A stretch of DNA of 36,782 bases from Nemertoderma westbladi (lineage: Eukaryota; Xenacoelomorpha; Nemertodermatida; Nemertodermatidae), in the NCBI GenBank assembly GCA_032718475.1, contig JAUCBJ010004702.1, forward strand, positions 1 through 36,782, read 5' to 3'. How positions within the stretch are numbered: position 1 is the first letter of the stretch; each line of letters starts with the position of its first letter. Positions 1 through 9,499 of this stretch are shown here, piece after piece. The position numbers and the translations under genes are program-made. Under the pieces are notes generated by a model. It had not been told where the DNA came from, did not search any database, and saw nothing but the letters and a program-made list of their open reading frames with translations.

Positions 1-110
1 GCTGATGATAACCAGAAGTTTGAAACCTAGGTACCGGGTTCGAGCCCCCAATAGGGCCGGTTGATATTTTTCGCTATGGAGAGCATTATCATATTGTCCT
101 ATTTACAATG
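1..110 (+). mobile_element. tRNA-derived SINE, 3' part cut by window start
   Basis: Positions 38-50 carry a good RNA polymerase III B box (gggttcgagcccc), followed by a short unique tail. The stretch 'ctaggtaccg' just before the B box recurs before the B box of the SINE at 6889-6966, which suggests the same tRNA-derived family. The A box lies outside the window or is lost, so the left end is unknown. The right end is a guess, because no poly-A or simple-repeat tail is visible. Confidence 0.4.
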
Positions 111-715
111 TATATTTGATTCACCGCGTCACTCGCCCAACAACAATTCACTTATTATTATTAATTTATAATAATATTATGCGGCACTAATTAATCTGTG
201 AAGCGTTTTCTTCACCACGGTTGGTTGCAGTTTGATTTGTAAATGGAAGATGCAAATAAATAAAGTTCAAAGTACATGTTTTGAGGGCAAAATGCAAAAT
301 TGAGGATAATACCACAACCCAGACACTATATCTTAACAACAATATCGTCGTTTAAGAAACCCCCAGAGTTTGATCCAGGAATTATGAAGTTTAGAGAACG
401 GACGTTGATTTGCGGTCTCGCATTACTGCCATATTTCGAAAATTAAAAGGTTAATATAGGTTTAGGGCGCTAGATATAGATAAATTAGAGACTGATTATG
501 ATATGGACAAGCTAATTCCTGTATTGGATAAAGTCTTTCCTATACAGGCAAAAATAATGAATTTGCTTTTGAACATTTTACTAGAATATGTAGGAGAATT
601 TGATCGCTTATTGAATAAAATGCAAGTTCATGGAATGAACTTTATAACTAAAAAAGCCATCAAACTGGCTGTAAACGAAACTGCCTAAACTTTAAATCCA
701 AATTTAAAGATTAAA
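111..715. other. anonymous sequence, no recognised gene
   Basis: AT-rich DNA. A 61-codon open frame at 503-688 (+) is the only frame of note. Its translation is rich in Leu, Ile, Lys and Asn with no motif I recognise, and there is no splice or promoter context to support it. It may be a worn remnant of a mobile element, since SINE fragments flank it on both sides, but nothing in the sequence proves this. Confidence 0.5.
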
Positions 716-805
716 TAAAAAATACCTGATCCGGGACCGGGATCGAACGCAGTAGTAGCACATCTTAAGTCTGGCGTTTAAATGAGTGAGCTAACGAAGA
801 TAATC
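716..805 (-). mobile_element. tRNA-derived SINE head, minus strand
   Basis: Read on the minus strand, the segment has an A-box-like D arm (ttagctcactc, about 785-797), an anticodon-arm-like region and a clear B box (gcgttcgatcccgg, about 736-749). The order and spacing are those of a polymerase III tRNA promoter, but the arms pair poorly. It is therefore a SINE head or decayed tRNA-like sequence rather than a working tRNA gene. An AT-rich body follows on its 3' side (below 735). Confidence 0.5.
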
Positions 806-823
806 ACAACAACAACAACAATA
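806..823. repeat. (AAC)n microsatellite
   Basis: A short run of caa/aac triplets immediately downstream of the SINE-like segment. It could be a simple-repeat tail of another element. Confidence 0.6.
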
Positions 824-1679
824 ATTATATTCTTTTGAGGGTCCAACTTTCCAACAACGACAACCTTCCTCAATAAAGAGGAAGTTTCGCTGAGGTAATA
901 ACAGATCAACTTATTGATTCTGCATGCTGGTTTGAATGATTATGCACATTGGATAATCGTAGCTACAGCCAGTCTTGCCCTTGATAAAGTCAAGGAGGGT
1001 TTGAATGTAGGACTAGGAAAATTGATCCATGGACAATTGCTCAGTATAAGAAAAAATGAGTAAGGTCTTCCTAACTAGCTATTAGGTTCCTAACTTGTTA
1101 CAACACGAAATATACCAACATACTTCTACTACTACTGCATGGGTTAGCAAGTACCACCGGTACCATGGAACGGACATAGGCTTCAGTCAGCGATGTTGGA
1201 ATTGGAATTGTTTAATTGACATTAAATATAAAAAATAAAGTAGAGCTAAACAATAAGAACATATACAAAAGACACGTATAGCCATTATAAACAATGAACA
1301 TGTGAAAATAGTATGGTTGTATGACGTAAATAAAATTTAAAAATATCAAATTATACGTAGGCCTAGTGTGAATAAAATTGTCGATTTATACACAGATACA
1401 TACAGTTTCGGTCACGATGCAGTCGGTCACAGTACAGTCCTGCTTCATAATGGTGTTCGCAATCGCAAGGGTAATTCTGTTGTGATCATATCACGGCAGA
1501 ACTGATGTGTTGTGATTTTATAAGATAATAGTGGTGTATCTAATGTCGGGGATAGCCCCAAGAGACAGAGTCTCGTTTCCATGGGGTCCCCAGTTATGTT
1601 ATTGTTCTGTTATGTAGGCCTAAATGAACATTCATATGCATACTGCAATACTGATCTAACAGACTTTTGATTAAAGATA
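824..1679. other. no gene seen
   Basis: About 850 bp with no open frame of note, no recognisable protein similarity in any frame, and no tandem or inverted repeat beyond short AT-rich runs. Confidence 0.5.
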
Positions 1680-2590
1680 CAATGCCCCCAAGCCCCAACT
1701 GCCAAATAATCGAATAACTCACAGGGAATGTCTTATATCGAATGCACGAATCTACTGGAATACGCACCTATAACCCAACCCCCTCACAATCACAGAAATG
1801 CCACCTAAGCGAGGTATCAGCATCATCTTCAGTTTTTCCCCTGAGGCCAAGCCAAGCATACAAACGTCGAAATGTACTCTCCGACATCCAACAGTCGCCC
1901 AACTCCGACAGTCCCCATTGACATTACTAGTAGTATGTTCAATGACTTTGCCGATAAACTACACTATTTGCGAAGTTCGAGTGTAAGTTCATTACTATGG
2001 CAGCGACTTAGCACTATCATTTGAGGAGTGTCCATACCTTTGTATAACCTGCCTTTCTACCCACTATTATTTACACAGGCTATCACTGAAGATCGATTCT
2101 GATTCTCAATACGCTAGATGGAAAACGATATTCATATCGGGCCCATTGGCAGACTGCTGCTGCTTCTGGAGACCCTAAACAGGTGGATAATCTGGTCACC
2201 TCCACTGAATCCCACTGTGGTCTGACAGCATTTGACATCTATAAGCACACATCCCGTATCCACCCAAGCCCCAATAAAAAGAGCATAATCATTAAGTTTG
2301 CTTCATACAGAATGAGGGATTCGTTTTACAGATTGCTTGCGAAACTTAAAACATTGGTGACACGAGAACGAATCGAGCTCCTTACCCCCTACTGGGCAGC
2401 AATGGAATACGATTGTCGGAAACTCGTGAAGAACAAGAAGATAGTTAATGTCTGATCTCAAGACGGCTCGCTATACCTGAAGACTACCAACAATGTGGTT
2501 ATCCAGATCAGGACGATGTCCTCATTGATATTTTGAAGACGGCTAGCATCACCAACAACGAATTACACGATCTTATAGACTCAAACTTAT
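1680..2590 (+). pseudogene. LINE ORF1-type nucleic-acid-binding protein, degraded
   Basis: A broken open frame on + resembles ORF1 proteins of CR1/L2/L1-like LINEs, the RNA chaperones that coat element RNA. Around 2101-2142 the reading 'QYARWKTIFISG' matches the QYsRRnnlrIsGi block at the end of the coiled coil. The longest clean piece (2183-2455) includes 'DIYKHTSRIHPSPNKKS' and 'IIIKFASYRMRDSFYR', which fit the RRM core (dr.HR.gk...iivkF..y..Rd...r). It continues into 'LLTPYWAAMEYDCRKLVKN', the usual ltp.r..l...aRkl region. The frame stops at 2453-2455, where the family normally has Trp. The C-terminal end reads on after that stop and shifts frame near 2510. No reverse transcriptase follows, so this is an orphan fragment. 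The family call rests on motif memory, not a search. Confidence 0.6.
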
Positions 2591-2599
2591 AGAAATTAT

Positions 2600-2950
2600 C
2601 GATTAAAACAATAAGTTTAATTATAGTTAAACCCTAGTACTCCACCGCTTTAACAGTTAACTGGGTTCATAAACCAAGCAGTTGCCACCGATAAAGCCAT
2701 TTTCCTTTTTCACTTTTTTTAACTGAACGAATGGCATGTTAGCTGTATGTATATACCAGTAAATTCTTTAAGTGCAGGATTGTCAGCTTGGAACTATTAC
2801 TTTATATAGCAGTTTAATATTTTTCCGAACACTTTATATACTGGTTTACTTTTTTCTCTCTTAACTAACTTTAACAATTATTACTGGCAGACTGGTATAC
2901 AATGGATCAGACCGGCTTTTTGAGCTGCACAGCTTTAAGAAGGCGGAATT
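2600..2950. other. no gene seen
   Basis: AT-rich spacer between the ORF1 relic and the Harbinger relic. It contains two loosely similar segments around 'tactttatatagcagttt' and 'actttatatactggtttac' (about 2799-2850), but nothing codes. Confidence 0.5.
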
Positions 2951-2954
2951 TGGC

Positions 2955-3180
2955 AACTAAATGAACTAATAATTAATGAAGTTAAGAAGTATCCATGTAT
3001 TTATGTTGTGACTTCAAAGGATAATGATGCATAATTGATGCACCATTGAAGCGCAATGCATGGGAGGAGGAGATTGTGCAAACTTTAGATGAGATAGATA
3101 TCAATGGCGAGTGTGTAAAAAAGAAATGGAATCTGCTACAAGATGCATTCTGCAGAACAAAGAAATCAAAGGAGCTTGTG
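2955..3180 (+). pseudogene. MADF-domain (Myb-like) protein of Harbinger element
   Basis: MADF domains are helix-turn-helix DNA-binding modules; in Harbinger transposons the accessory protein helps bring the transposase to the ends. The first helix reads 'ELIINEVKKYPCIY' (about 2961-3004), fitting the family start LI..V...P.LYD. After a frameshift around 3020-3045 the rest reads 'RNAWEEEIVQTLDEI' and 'ECVKKKWNLLQDAFCRTKK' (about 3052-3165). This fits the conserved aW..ia..l ... vk.kWk.LRd.y.r..kk pattern, including both core Trp residues. The open frame that begins at 3046 continues to 3336, but that C-terminal part only mirrors the antisense transposase and is not meaningful. Confidence 0.6.
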
Positions 3181-3655
3181 CATAATTATTTAAAAATATT
3201 AACATGCAAGGAAATTAATCTTCACCAACTAAGACGAAAGTGTCCTCCAGATTGCTTCCTGGTAAAGTACAGGTGCCCGGGATTTCAACCTTATTATCGT
3301 CAAACCTTTGCCAAAATCTTGCCAAAGAAAATGTGAAAATGTATCCAATGTCTACAAAAGTAAATTTGTAGTTGGAATCAGCGATAGCCATGATAACAAC
3401 AGAGTGATAGCCTTTCTAGTTGTAATAAAGTGAACCACAATTGGGTGGAGGCCCATGGAGCTTTAATAGCTATGTGTTTGCCATCGAGGGCACCAATGCA
3501 GTTTGGAAATTGCAAGATTCCCAAAACCCATCAGCGCTCAATTTAAATTCTGCAACACTTGATGGGGCACTTTTATGTACTCCTCAAGTGAGGTCCATGA
3601 AGCCTCATGTTTTTTTAATAATTAGAGAAACTGTAGACTTGTGGATAAAGTAGTT
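3150..3655 (-). pseudogene. PIF/Harbinger DDE transposase, fragmentary
   Basis: Read on the minus strand, successive frames match Harbinger nuclease blocks. First, 'SLEEYIKVPHQVLQNL' (about 3595-3545) fits the helix before the catalytic core. Next, 'GALDGKHIAIKAPW' (about 3500-3455) is the first-Asp motif (GaiDGkHi.I..P). Then 'YHSVVIMAIADSNYKFTF' (about 3410-3358) fits the strand after it. Last, 'VLVGED' followed by a stop and 'FP' (about 3230-3205) resembles the late GDeafP block. The pieces lie in different frames, so the gene has several indels and the later acidic residues are not securely preserved. Inactive relic. Confidence 0.6.
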
Positions 3656-3660
3656 ATATG

Positions 3661-4735
3661 TGATACTGGTCATAGAATCACTGCTGATAAAGTGTGAAAC
3701 TTTAAAATAGTTTCAGACTATAAGAATAGGACCATACTAAAGTACTTATTTTATTAAAGTTACATGAACTAATAATATATGCGAAATCATATTTACTTTA
3801 TTCATTTCTAAATTTACCTTGGGGGCAATTGTCCGCTGGGCAATTGTTCTCGGGGGGCAATTGTCTGTAGAGCCATTGATCTGTGACCGTTTTCTAACAG
3901 TTCTCAAAATGCTGAAACAACATGACTGAGTTCAATTATGGTAAAAACTTATCCTACATTTATTGGAAATATTCAAACATTCATTTATGACACAATCAAA
4001 CACTAATTTATTCTGATTACTTAAATACATGGGGCCAGGAGAAGGTAGTGATGTATTATGGACAAATCGAGGACAACAGGCTGGGTCTCACTCTCTCTGG
4101 GGGAATATTGACATGTAGGCCTAATGGTCGAATTCCAGCACCTAGCACATCAAATCTGTGTCGTATTTGCAATTCTTCTATGCATTGGGCACAGTCTTGC
4201 CTAATGTCATAAGGGTATGTAGAGATGCCGCAATTGTAACTCAGTTCTTCATTATGCAGAAAGATCAAATGTCATGCTGTAAGTATTGTGATTCAGTTTT
4301 GTGCTCCATAAATATGTGTCATGTCAGTATTCTGCAGAATTAAACCCATGATGAATTGTTTATTTTGTCTTATTTGTTTATTGTTTATTATTGTTTATTT
4401 AAGTGTTTATGTTTCACCAACCTCGGATTTACAATCAGCTTAAGCTACTTACTGTCTGTCAACTAATAACCAACTTCGATATTGGTTGCAATTGGAAGGA
4501 ATAAATGCCATTGATTTGCTAGAGAACATTGGTTCTGAATGGAAAGATGTTGAGAAAGCACTCATTGAAAAACTATGCTGTTATGAACCATGCTGAAAAT
4601 GATAAAAACTACTATGTGACTGGGTATATAACTCTAAAATTACCAGAGTTAGATAATAGTTCTCGGCCTGGTCGAGTCAACAGTAAGTTTGTTGATGAAT
4701 TTTCGAGGGGTAGACTAATTATTAGGGTGGAGTGA
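3661..4735. other. anonymous sequence; one short triple repeat
   Basis: Apart from the CAATTG-containing triple repeat at 3821-3866 nothing is recognised. Open frames at 4056-4268 (-), 4158-4343 (+) and 4529-4735 (+) are short, lack recognisable motifs and overlap on opposite strands. Part of the interval may belong to the Harbinger relic or to flanks of the long-arm element that follows. Confidence 0.45.
3821..3866. repeat. three copies of a G-rich CAATTG repeat
   Basis: Three imperfect tandem copies of a 15-16 bp unit, roughly ggggcaattgtccgctg, each centred on the palindrome caattg. The unit resembles the gggaccgaattgtcc unit of the element at 11472-12125 in having a leading G run and an aattgtcc end. 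Confidence 0.65.
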
Positions 4736-4737
4736 AA

Positions 4738-4929
4738 AAAATTTTTTCGTTACTTTTAAGGGAAGCACTATTTTTCTGATGCCAAATCGGTCTAAACTAA
4801 CATTGCAAAAAAAAATTTTTGATTTTGAAAAATTCTAAGCGGGCCTCACGACACTTGAAAATTTCAAATTTTTGGGAACGCAATGCCAGTTTTGAAATTC
4901 TTAGATATTTTGTATTTTTGATAAAAGTT
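4738..4929 (+). repeat. left inverted arm of the long-arm element
   Basis: Reverse complement of 5964-6163 with scattered substitutions and small length differences in A/T runs. The outermost ~20 bp (gtgaaaaaaattttttcg) matches less well than the rest. Confidence 0.8.
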
Positions 4930-5963
4930 TTTTTGTTTAATAAAAGTTTAAAAATTTTTGATATTTATTATAAAGGATACCAGTCATACCAGAAAACCGA
5001 ACTGACTAGCAAATCATGTGTGATGTGTTCTAGATCTTGCATCCGCGCTTCTAGCCACACTGGTATGCCACTTCACTGCAGTATCTCTGTACGTAGGACC
5101 TAACTGTGGCCCTCTTGCTGTCTTAATATTAAATACCGCAACATCTGCACTTTAACTGTTCAACATTTAGCAGATGACAAGATCCAACACTAACAATACT
5201 TGAATACTGGAATACACTAATACCAGAATACACCATTAATGTGCCTCTACCGAATGACCAGTAAAACTGTTGAAATGCATGCTGATTGGTTACTGTTCCT
5301 TGGTTGCCGGGCAACAATGGTTTCTGTGTAGTATTAGACACTTTCAACTTATTTTTTAGCAGCATATTAGGTAAAATTTAATGCTATTTAATGCCAATCA
5401 TTTTTTCACTGTTTTCTGGACAGTTTATAGTTGTCCCTATGTTTTACGTAAATTACTTAATGGTGTGCTATGCGAGGAGTACATTTAAGATTACCAACTC
5501 AGTGTAATACATGTTTTAAATTTCCTGTTGATCAATATTTTTACTTTTTCCGGGTGCATTATAGTGTTTTTCATTTGTTTTTCTAGTGCTTTACTGTTTT
5601 ACTAGTGTTTTCCTAATTTAGAATTATCCTTCTTCCTATACCTACTGTTGTTTATAATACTTATTGGGAATTTGATCCAAAGGTAAATTCACAGCCAGCA
5701 AGCTGGGTTTCTAGTATTGAAATATAGTTGTAATCAAATCAGGGGACGTGGTTTTCACTCAGGAAGAACTCCAAACCCCAGTAGTAAATCGATTTCAACT
5801 ATAGAGACTAAGAAGTAGGTTTGCTGTATTTTAAGGGTGAAATTTGGCAAATTTTGCAAAATTTTAAAGGCCATGAGGCTGGGGTAGATTTATATGAAAA
5901 TCACAATTTCACATTTTGTGTTTATTTCCAACCTATTTGACATTAAATATTTGCATCTTCTTT

Positions 5964-6163
5964 AACTTTTATCAAAAATACAAAATATCTGGGATTTTTA
6001 AAACTGGCATTGCCTTCTCGAAAATTTGAAATTTTCAGGTGTCGTGAGGCCCGCTTAGAATTTTTCGAAATCAAAATTTTTTTTTTGCAAAGTTAGTTTA
6101 GACCGATTTGGCATCAGAAAAATAGTGCTTCCCTTAAAAATAAAGAAAAAAGTTTTGGGTTAC
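5964..6163 (-). repeat. right inverted arm of the long-arm element
   Basis: Partner of 4738-4929. The arms could pair into a stem of about 190 bp with a loop of about 1 kb. Confidence 0.8.
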
Positions 6164-6885
6164 TTCTTCGTGCAAGGTGTTCCATCTGAAACCAGAAAAT
6201 GTTAGCGTTAGCTTGATATTGTAATGACGCTAATTGTGAGGACATTCAATATTTGGGTTCCCGAAAAGGCTTGCCAAACATTTTTATATTGCGTACAAAA
6301 ATTAATTTCTGACCAGCTTCAGAAGAAGAAGCATAGAAGCGAGAGTAAAGTAAAATTTTTAATTGTTATTTTACTGTTCAGTTGAATAATAGTATTATTA
6401 ATGATATTAATAATTAATGATATTAATGATAATTAATAAAATAAAAATTAATATATGATATTAATGATAATTAATAAGAATATTAATGATGCTTCATGAT
6501 AATTCAAACTTGAATACAATGAATGTGTTAAACAATGGAACACTAAATAAAATAATACTGATATTTAGTATTTTTAGTATATTTAGAGTTATCTGGTTAT
6601 ATTTATCTGTATATTTTATTATTCTATGCTTACAAGTTAATATGATTACCTATATCACCACTATTACATGAGCAATGTTGTAAGAAACTATATACTACAT
6701 TGTGTTAATATATTTATTGATGCAATACTTTGGCTTGGTTGTGGGTTTTAACTTATAACTGGCTTTCCTATATCGGTGGTAAGCACCAGTACAACTGTTT
6801 TTAGGTCTGTGCAGTGAGACCTCTTGTATTCACTCCATTGTTGTTGGTGTTGTTAATTTCTCGTTAGGTTTTGGTATTAAGGATT
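6164..6885. other. AT-rich spacer, no gene
   Basis: No coding evidence. Positions about 6395-6490 are a degenerate AT repeat built on 'gatattaatgataattaat'. The 61-codon frame at 6486-6671 is low-complexity hydrophobic sequence derived from that AT bias. Confidence 0.55.
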
Positions 6886-6888
6886 GAT

Positions 6889-6966
6889 ACAGCCCAGTGG
6901 CTCAGTTGGCAGAGCGTGGGATTTGGAATCTCTAGGTACCGAATTCAATCCCCCATTCAAGTGAAT
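6889..6966 (+). mobile_element. tRNA-derived SINE head
   Basis: It has a D-arm-like A box (ggctcagttggcagagc, 6899-6915, with a gctc/gagc stem), an anticodon-arm-like stretch, and a B-box-like T arm (gaattcaatcccc, about 6941-6953). It is close to a tRNA in layout, but the acceptor ends do not pair and no SINE body is obvious downstream. It lies just before the Gypsy gag region and could have inserted in the element's 5' end. Confidence 0.55.
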
Positions 6967-7102
6967 GTTTTTTGTTTAAGGATTGGTAGGAATTCAAGGA
7001 AACGGTTCATGCGTTTTTGATCTTTGCGTGATTTCACGCTTGTTTTATACGTACTATTCTGTACTAGATGTACTGGATGTGATATAATTCAAACTTTTTA
7101 CT

Positions 7103-7583
7103 ATGGGGTCGCCAGCATTTGTGTCTACTGCTGTTGACAGTGACATAGAACCATTCAAAAGATGGTGTAAATCTGAGAGAAGATGTTCAGTTGTTAACTG
7201 CTCAGGTTAGTCTCTTGGGAGAGCTGAAAAGGGGCAGCCAGTTACAACTAAGAACATGTATGTCCTTAGAAGAAGCTGTAAGAAATGTAGTTTACGTATA
7301 GAAGAAGGTGATGGTGTTTACTGTGATCATTGTTTTCATTGTGGCAGCTCAGATCAATATGCTCGTAGTTGCAGGAATAGAGCCAAGAATGTAAGTGAAT
7401 ATCGGAATCAGGGAAACTCATGCCAGCCGTTTCCAAGGGACAGGCAACGGTCATGATAACTTTTCAAAGTCCTCTAAAAAAGACATTGTTTCGGGTAGTA
7501 CATCTTCATCTTATGGTGAAGAAATTGAACTTTGTAGTCTGGTTACTAGTAGCAATGAGGCGAACAATAGTAGTCGTCAGTAA
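7103..7583 (+). pseudogene. Gypsy gag-like region with zinc knuckle
   Basis: An ATG at 7103 opens about 30 codons before a stop near 7196. A second readable piece begins at 7256 and carries a CxxC pair (KKCSL at its start) and the knuckle 'CFHCGSSDQYARSC'. The knuckle has CCHC spacing, but the His position is Gln, which should weaken zinc binding. Such knuckles bind element RNA during packaging. The following Ser- and Asn-rich stretch to 7583 is a linker before the protease. The overlapping frames at 7395-7583 indicate at least one frameshift. Confidence 0.6.
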
Positions 7584-7609
7584 AGTTGGTGGGGTATAGA
7601 TGTACTATA

Positions 7610-7899
7610 AGATGCTGGTTAGGTGATGTAATGTCTGAGGCTCTTTGGGATTCTGGAACACAGGTTAGTGTGGTATCTAGTGTTTGGATTACTGAGAAAT
7701 GCATGGTATAACAATAAGACCAATTAGTGAACTCCTGGATTCTGACATTTTAATTCGGGCAGCAAATGGTTCTACAAATCCCTATTTGTTGGATTCCTCT
7801 TCCATTTCAGCTAATGGACTTTCCAGGAAATCAAATTGCTAAAGTGTCAAACATTTGTCTAGAAGTTCCAGTATTAGTGACAACTACAAAAAGTCTAGT
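7610..7899 (+). pseudogene. Gypsy aspartic protease region, 5' part
   Basis: The retropepsin active site is readable at 7637-7678 as 'EALWDSGTQVSVVS', with Asp at 7649-7651 in a D-S-G context and the usual following Q.S.vS. Retropepsins act as dimers and cut the polyprotein. The frame is broken soon after (about 7690-7800) and resumes near 7790, running up to the SINE insertion at 7900. Continuation after the SINE is at 8157. Confidence 0.65.
7885..7899 (+). repeat. target-site duplication, left copy
   Basis: The 15-bp sequence tacaaaaagtctagt is repeated exactly at 8142-8156, flanking the SINE. Confidence 0.85.
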
Positions 7900-8141
7900 C
7901 TAAAAAGGGGTAGCTCAGTTGGTCGAGCGCCGGGCCTGCAATCTATTGGTTGTAGGTTCAGCCCCGCCAGGGTCCACTCAGCCTTTCATCCACTGGGGTC
8001 GATGAAATGAGTACCAGTTAAATAACTGGGAGCAAATCTTGGAATAGGAGTAGCGCCCACCCCTACCGTCGGGTAGCAGCTATTGAAAGAGGACCCTTCG
8101 GGTCGCCTCCGGCTTCGGCCAACTGTTTGCTTTTTTGCTTT
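7900..8141 (+). mobile_element. Meta/Ceph-domain-like SINE inserted in Gypsy
   Basis: A complete 242-bp SINE. The tRNA-like head (about 7906-7973) has A box tagctcagttggtcgagc and B box gtaggttcagcccc. The central block at about 7979-8029 includes 'cctttcatccactggggtcg' followed by atgaaatgagtaccag. I recognise it as very similar to the Ceph/Meta central domain shared by invertebrate SINE families (recalled cephalopod versions read tttcatcctttcggggtcga). A GC-rich hairpin-forming body follows (gacccttcgggtc). The 3' end is 'tttgcttttttgctttt'. Perfect 15-bp target-site duplications prove retrotransposition by a LINE machinery. Confidence 0.85.
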
Positions 8142-8156
8142 TACAAAAAGTCTAGT
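8142..8156 (+). repeat. target-site duplication, right copy
   Basis: Exact copy of 7885-7899. Counting one copy only, the Gypsy reading frame runs across the junction, so the SINE entered an already existing Gypsy copy. Confidence 0.85.
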
Positions 8157-8800
8157 TCAACCAATCATAGGTTGTAATGTTATTGAGGTTTATTTGGAAA
8201 TGTGCAAGGATTTGGAAGTAACAGCCATAGACCTATTTTTAATTCTTTAATTTATTGCTTCGGCGATAGGGATTTCAGTTAGTCAAGCTAGTGATTTTGT
8301 AAATAAGGTCCTTACTGATAATGAAATTATTATGGTTCCTGCAAGAACTAACAAGTAACCCATGTTGATTGAACCAGGAATAAATTGGGATAATTTGCAT
8401 TCATTGAAATCATTGATTGCAAAGGATGTGATGTTATTTCAAGTGGATGGTAATTTTCTTGAATCAATCCTGGATGTTGCGGTTATGGAAGACTTGTATC
8501 AGTTGATGATTCAGATAACTTGCTTTCTACGATATCAATTCTCATTGAAAACAATGGCCCAAATGTTTAGAGATTACTACCATTAAACAGTGGTTGAACA
8601 TCTTTCTTTTGTAATGTCATTTTTTCCAATTAGTCTTCTTCAATCTGATGATGAGACTGAAGGTACACTGATTTATGATTTAAATAAAGAGTCAACAAAT
8701 TTAATGACCAAATTGAGAATTATGATCAACAAAACCTTCTCCGTTTTCTACTTCATGAGAATAAAGATTTATTTGTCAAGGATTCATTTGATATTGGCAA
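8157..8800 (+). pseudogene. Gypsy protease-RT linker
   Basis: The sequence right after the SINE reads 'QPIIGCNVIE', the conserved end of the protease region in Ty3/Gypsy elements (p.iiG.n.i). Weakly conserved linker follows, in several frames with stops (open pieces at 8362-8586 and 8590-8826). Just before the RT it reads 'FDIGNMPSLQM', the usual d.G....v.h.i. lead-in. Confidence 0.6.
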
Positions 8801-8801
8801 T

Positions 8802-9480
8802 ATGCCTTCATTACAAATGGACATGAAGCTTACAGACTCAGTTCCAGTTAAGAAATCCTATCAGTCTATACCTCATAATATGTATAAGGAAGTAAAAGAT
8901 TATTTGAGTGATCTTATACGAAAGGGATTTGTAGAAAATCTAACTCTCCTTATTCAGCTCCACTTATTTGTGTCAGAAAGAAATGTGGTGGATTGAGAAT
9001 TTGTGTAGATTACCGAGGTTTAAATAAGAAACTGGTTAGGGATGAACATCCCCTACCTAAAGTGCAGGATTTATTAGACAATCTGGGAGGTGGTACACTT
9101 TATTAGATCAAGCCAAAGCATATCATCAGGGGTATATAAAAGAGAAATATCGCCCTTATACCGCTTTTGTTACTCCATGGGGCCAATATCAATGGATACG
9201 GATTCCATTTGGAATTTCGAATGGTCCTAGTTGTTTTCAGCGAAAGATGGAAGATACTTTTGAGGATATGCATGATGAATGTTGTAACCCATTTCAAGAT
9301 GATACTTTGTTGTATGATACTACTTTTGGACAACATTTGGAAACCATAAAGATGGCTTTCAGAAATTATGAGAAGTTGGAGCCAAGCTTAAGATAGAGAA
9401 ATGCATATTGTTTCATCATCAAGTTAAATTTCTGGGATTTATGGTTAGTTCGAGTGGATATTATATAGATCCTATGGTTA
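8802..9480 (+). pseudogene. Gypsy reverse transcriptase
   Basis: Classic Ty3/Gypsy RT blocks are readable: 'MKLTDSVPVKKSYQSIP' then 'VKDYLSDLIRKGFVEN' (8827-8940), 'GLRICVDYRGLNKKLV' (about 8990-9036), 'HPLPKVQDLLDNLGGG' (9048-9094) and 'AFVTPWGQYQWIRIPFGISN' (about 9160-9219). The catalytic box reads 'PFQDDTL' (9288-9308), where the more usual form is (Y/F)xDD with Leu or Val at x. The final block is 'FLGFMVSSSGYYIDP' (about 9430-9474). A frameshift near 8945, a lost base near 9105 and a stop at about 9395 inactivate it. RT copies element RNA into DNA. Confidence 0.85.
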
Positions 9481-9499
9481 AAGGTGATGTATTCAATAT

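Larger units (their letters stand above)
2950..3660. mobile_element. PIF/Harbinger DNA transposon relic
   Basis: Two genes characteristic of PIF/Harbinger elements lie tail to tail: a MADF/Myb-like DNA-binding protein on + (2955-3180) and a DDE transposase on - (3655-3150). Both are broken by stops and frameshifts. The pairing of these two families in opposite orientation is typical of animal Harbinger transposons and strengthens each weak match. Terminal inverted repeats and the expected 3-bp target-site duplication were not found, so the outer limits are approximate. Confidence 0.6.
4738..6163. mobile_element. 1.4-kb element with ~190-200 bp inverted arms
   Basis: The left arm (about 4738-4929) and right arm (about 5964-6163) are reverse complements. 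By eye they agree at about nine bases in ten, starting from 'aagggaagcactatttttc' and running through 'gaaaaattctaagcgggcc' to 'tttttgataaaagtt'. The interior (4930-5963) has no recognisable coding capacity. Long arms with no transposase suggest a non-autonomous or fold-back DNA transposon. No clean target-site duplication is visible, so the exact ends remain uncertain and the superfamily cannot be named. Confidence 0.75.

Noticed and set aside
503-688. 61-codon open frame as a small gene
   Set aside because: Low-complexity composition, no motif, no splice or promoter context, and flanked by SINE pieces.
3441-3653. 70-codon plus-strand open frame
   Set aside because: Antisense shadow of the Harbinger transposase.
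6889-6966. Functional tRNA gene
   Set aside because: A and B boxes are present, but the acceptor stem does not pair and the T arm is mismatched, so a SINE head is more likely.
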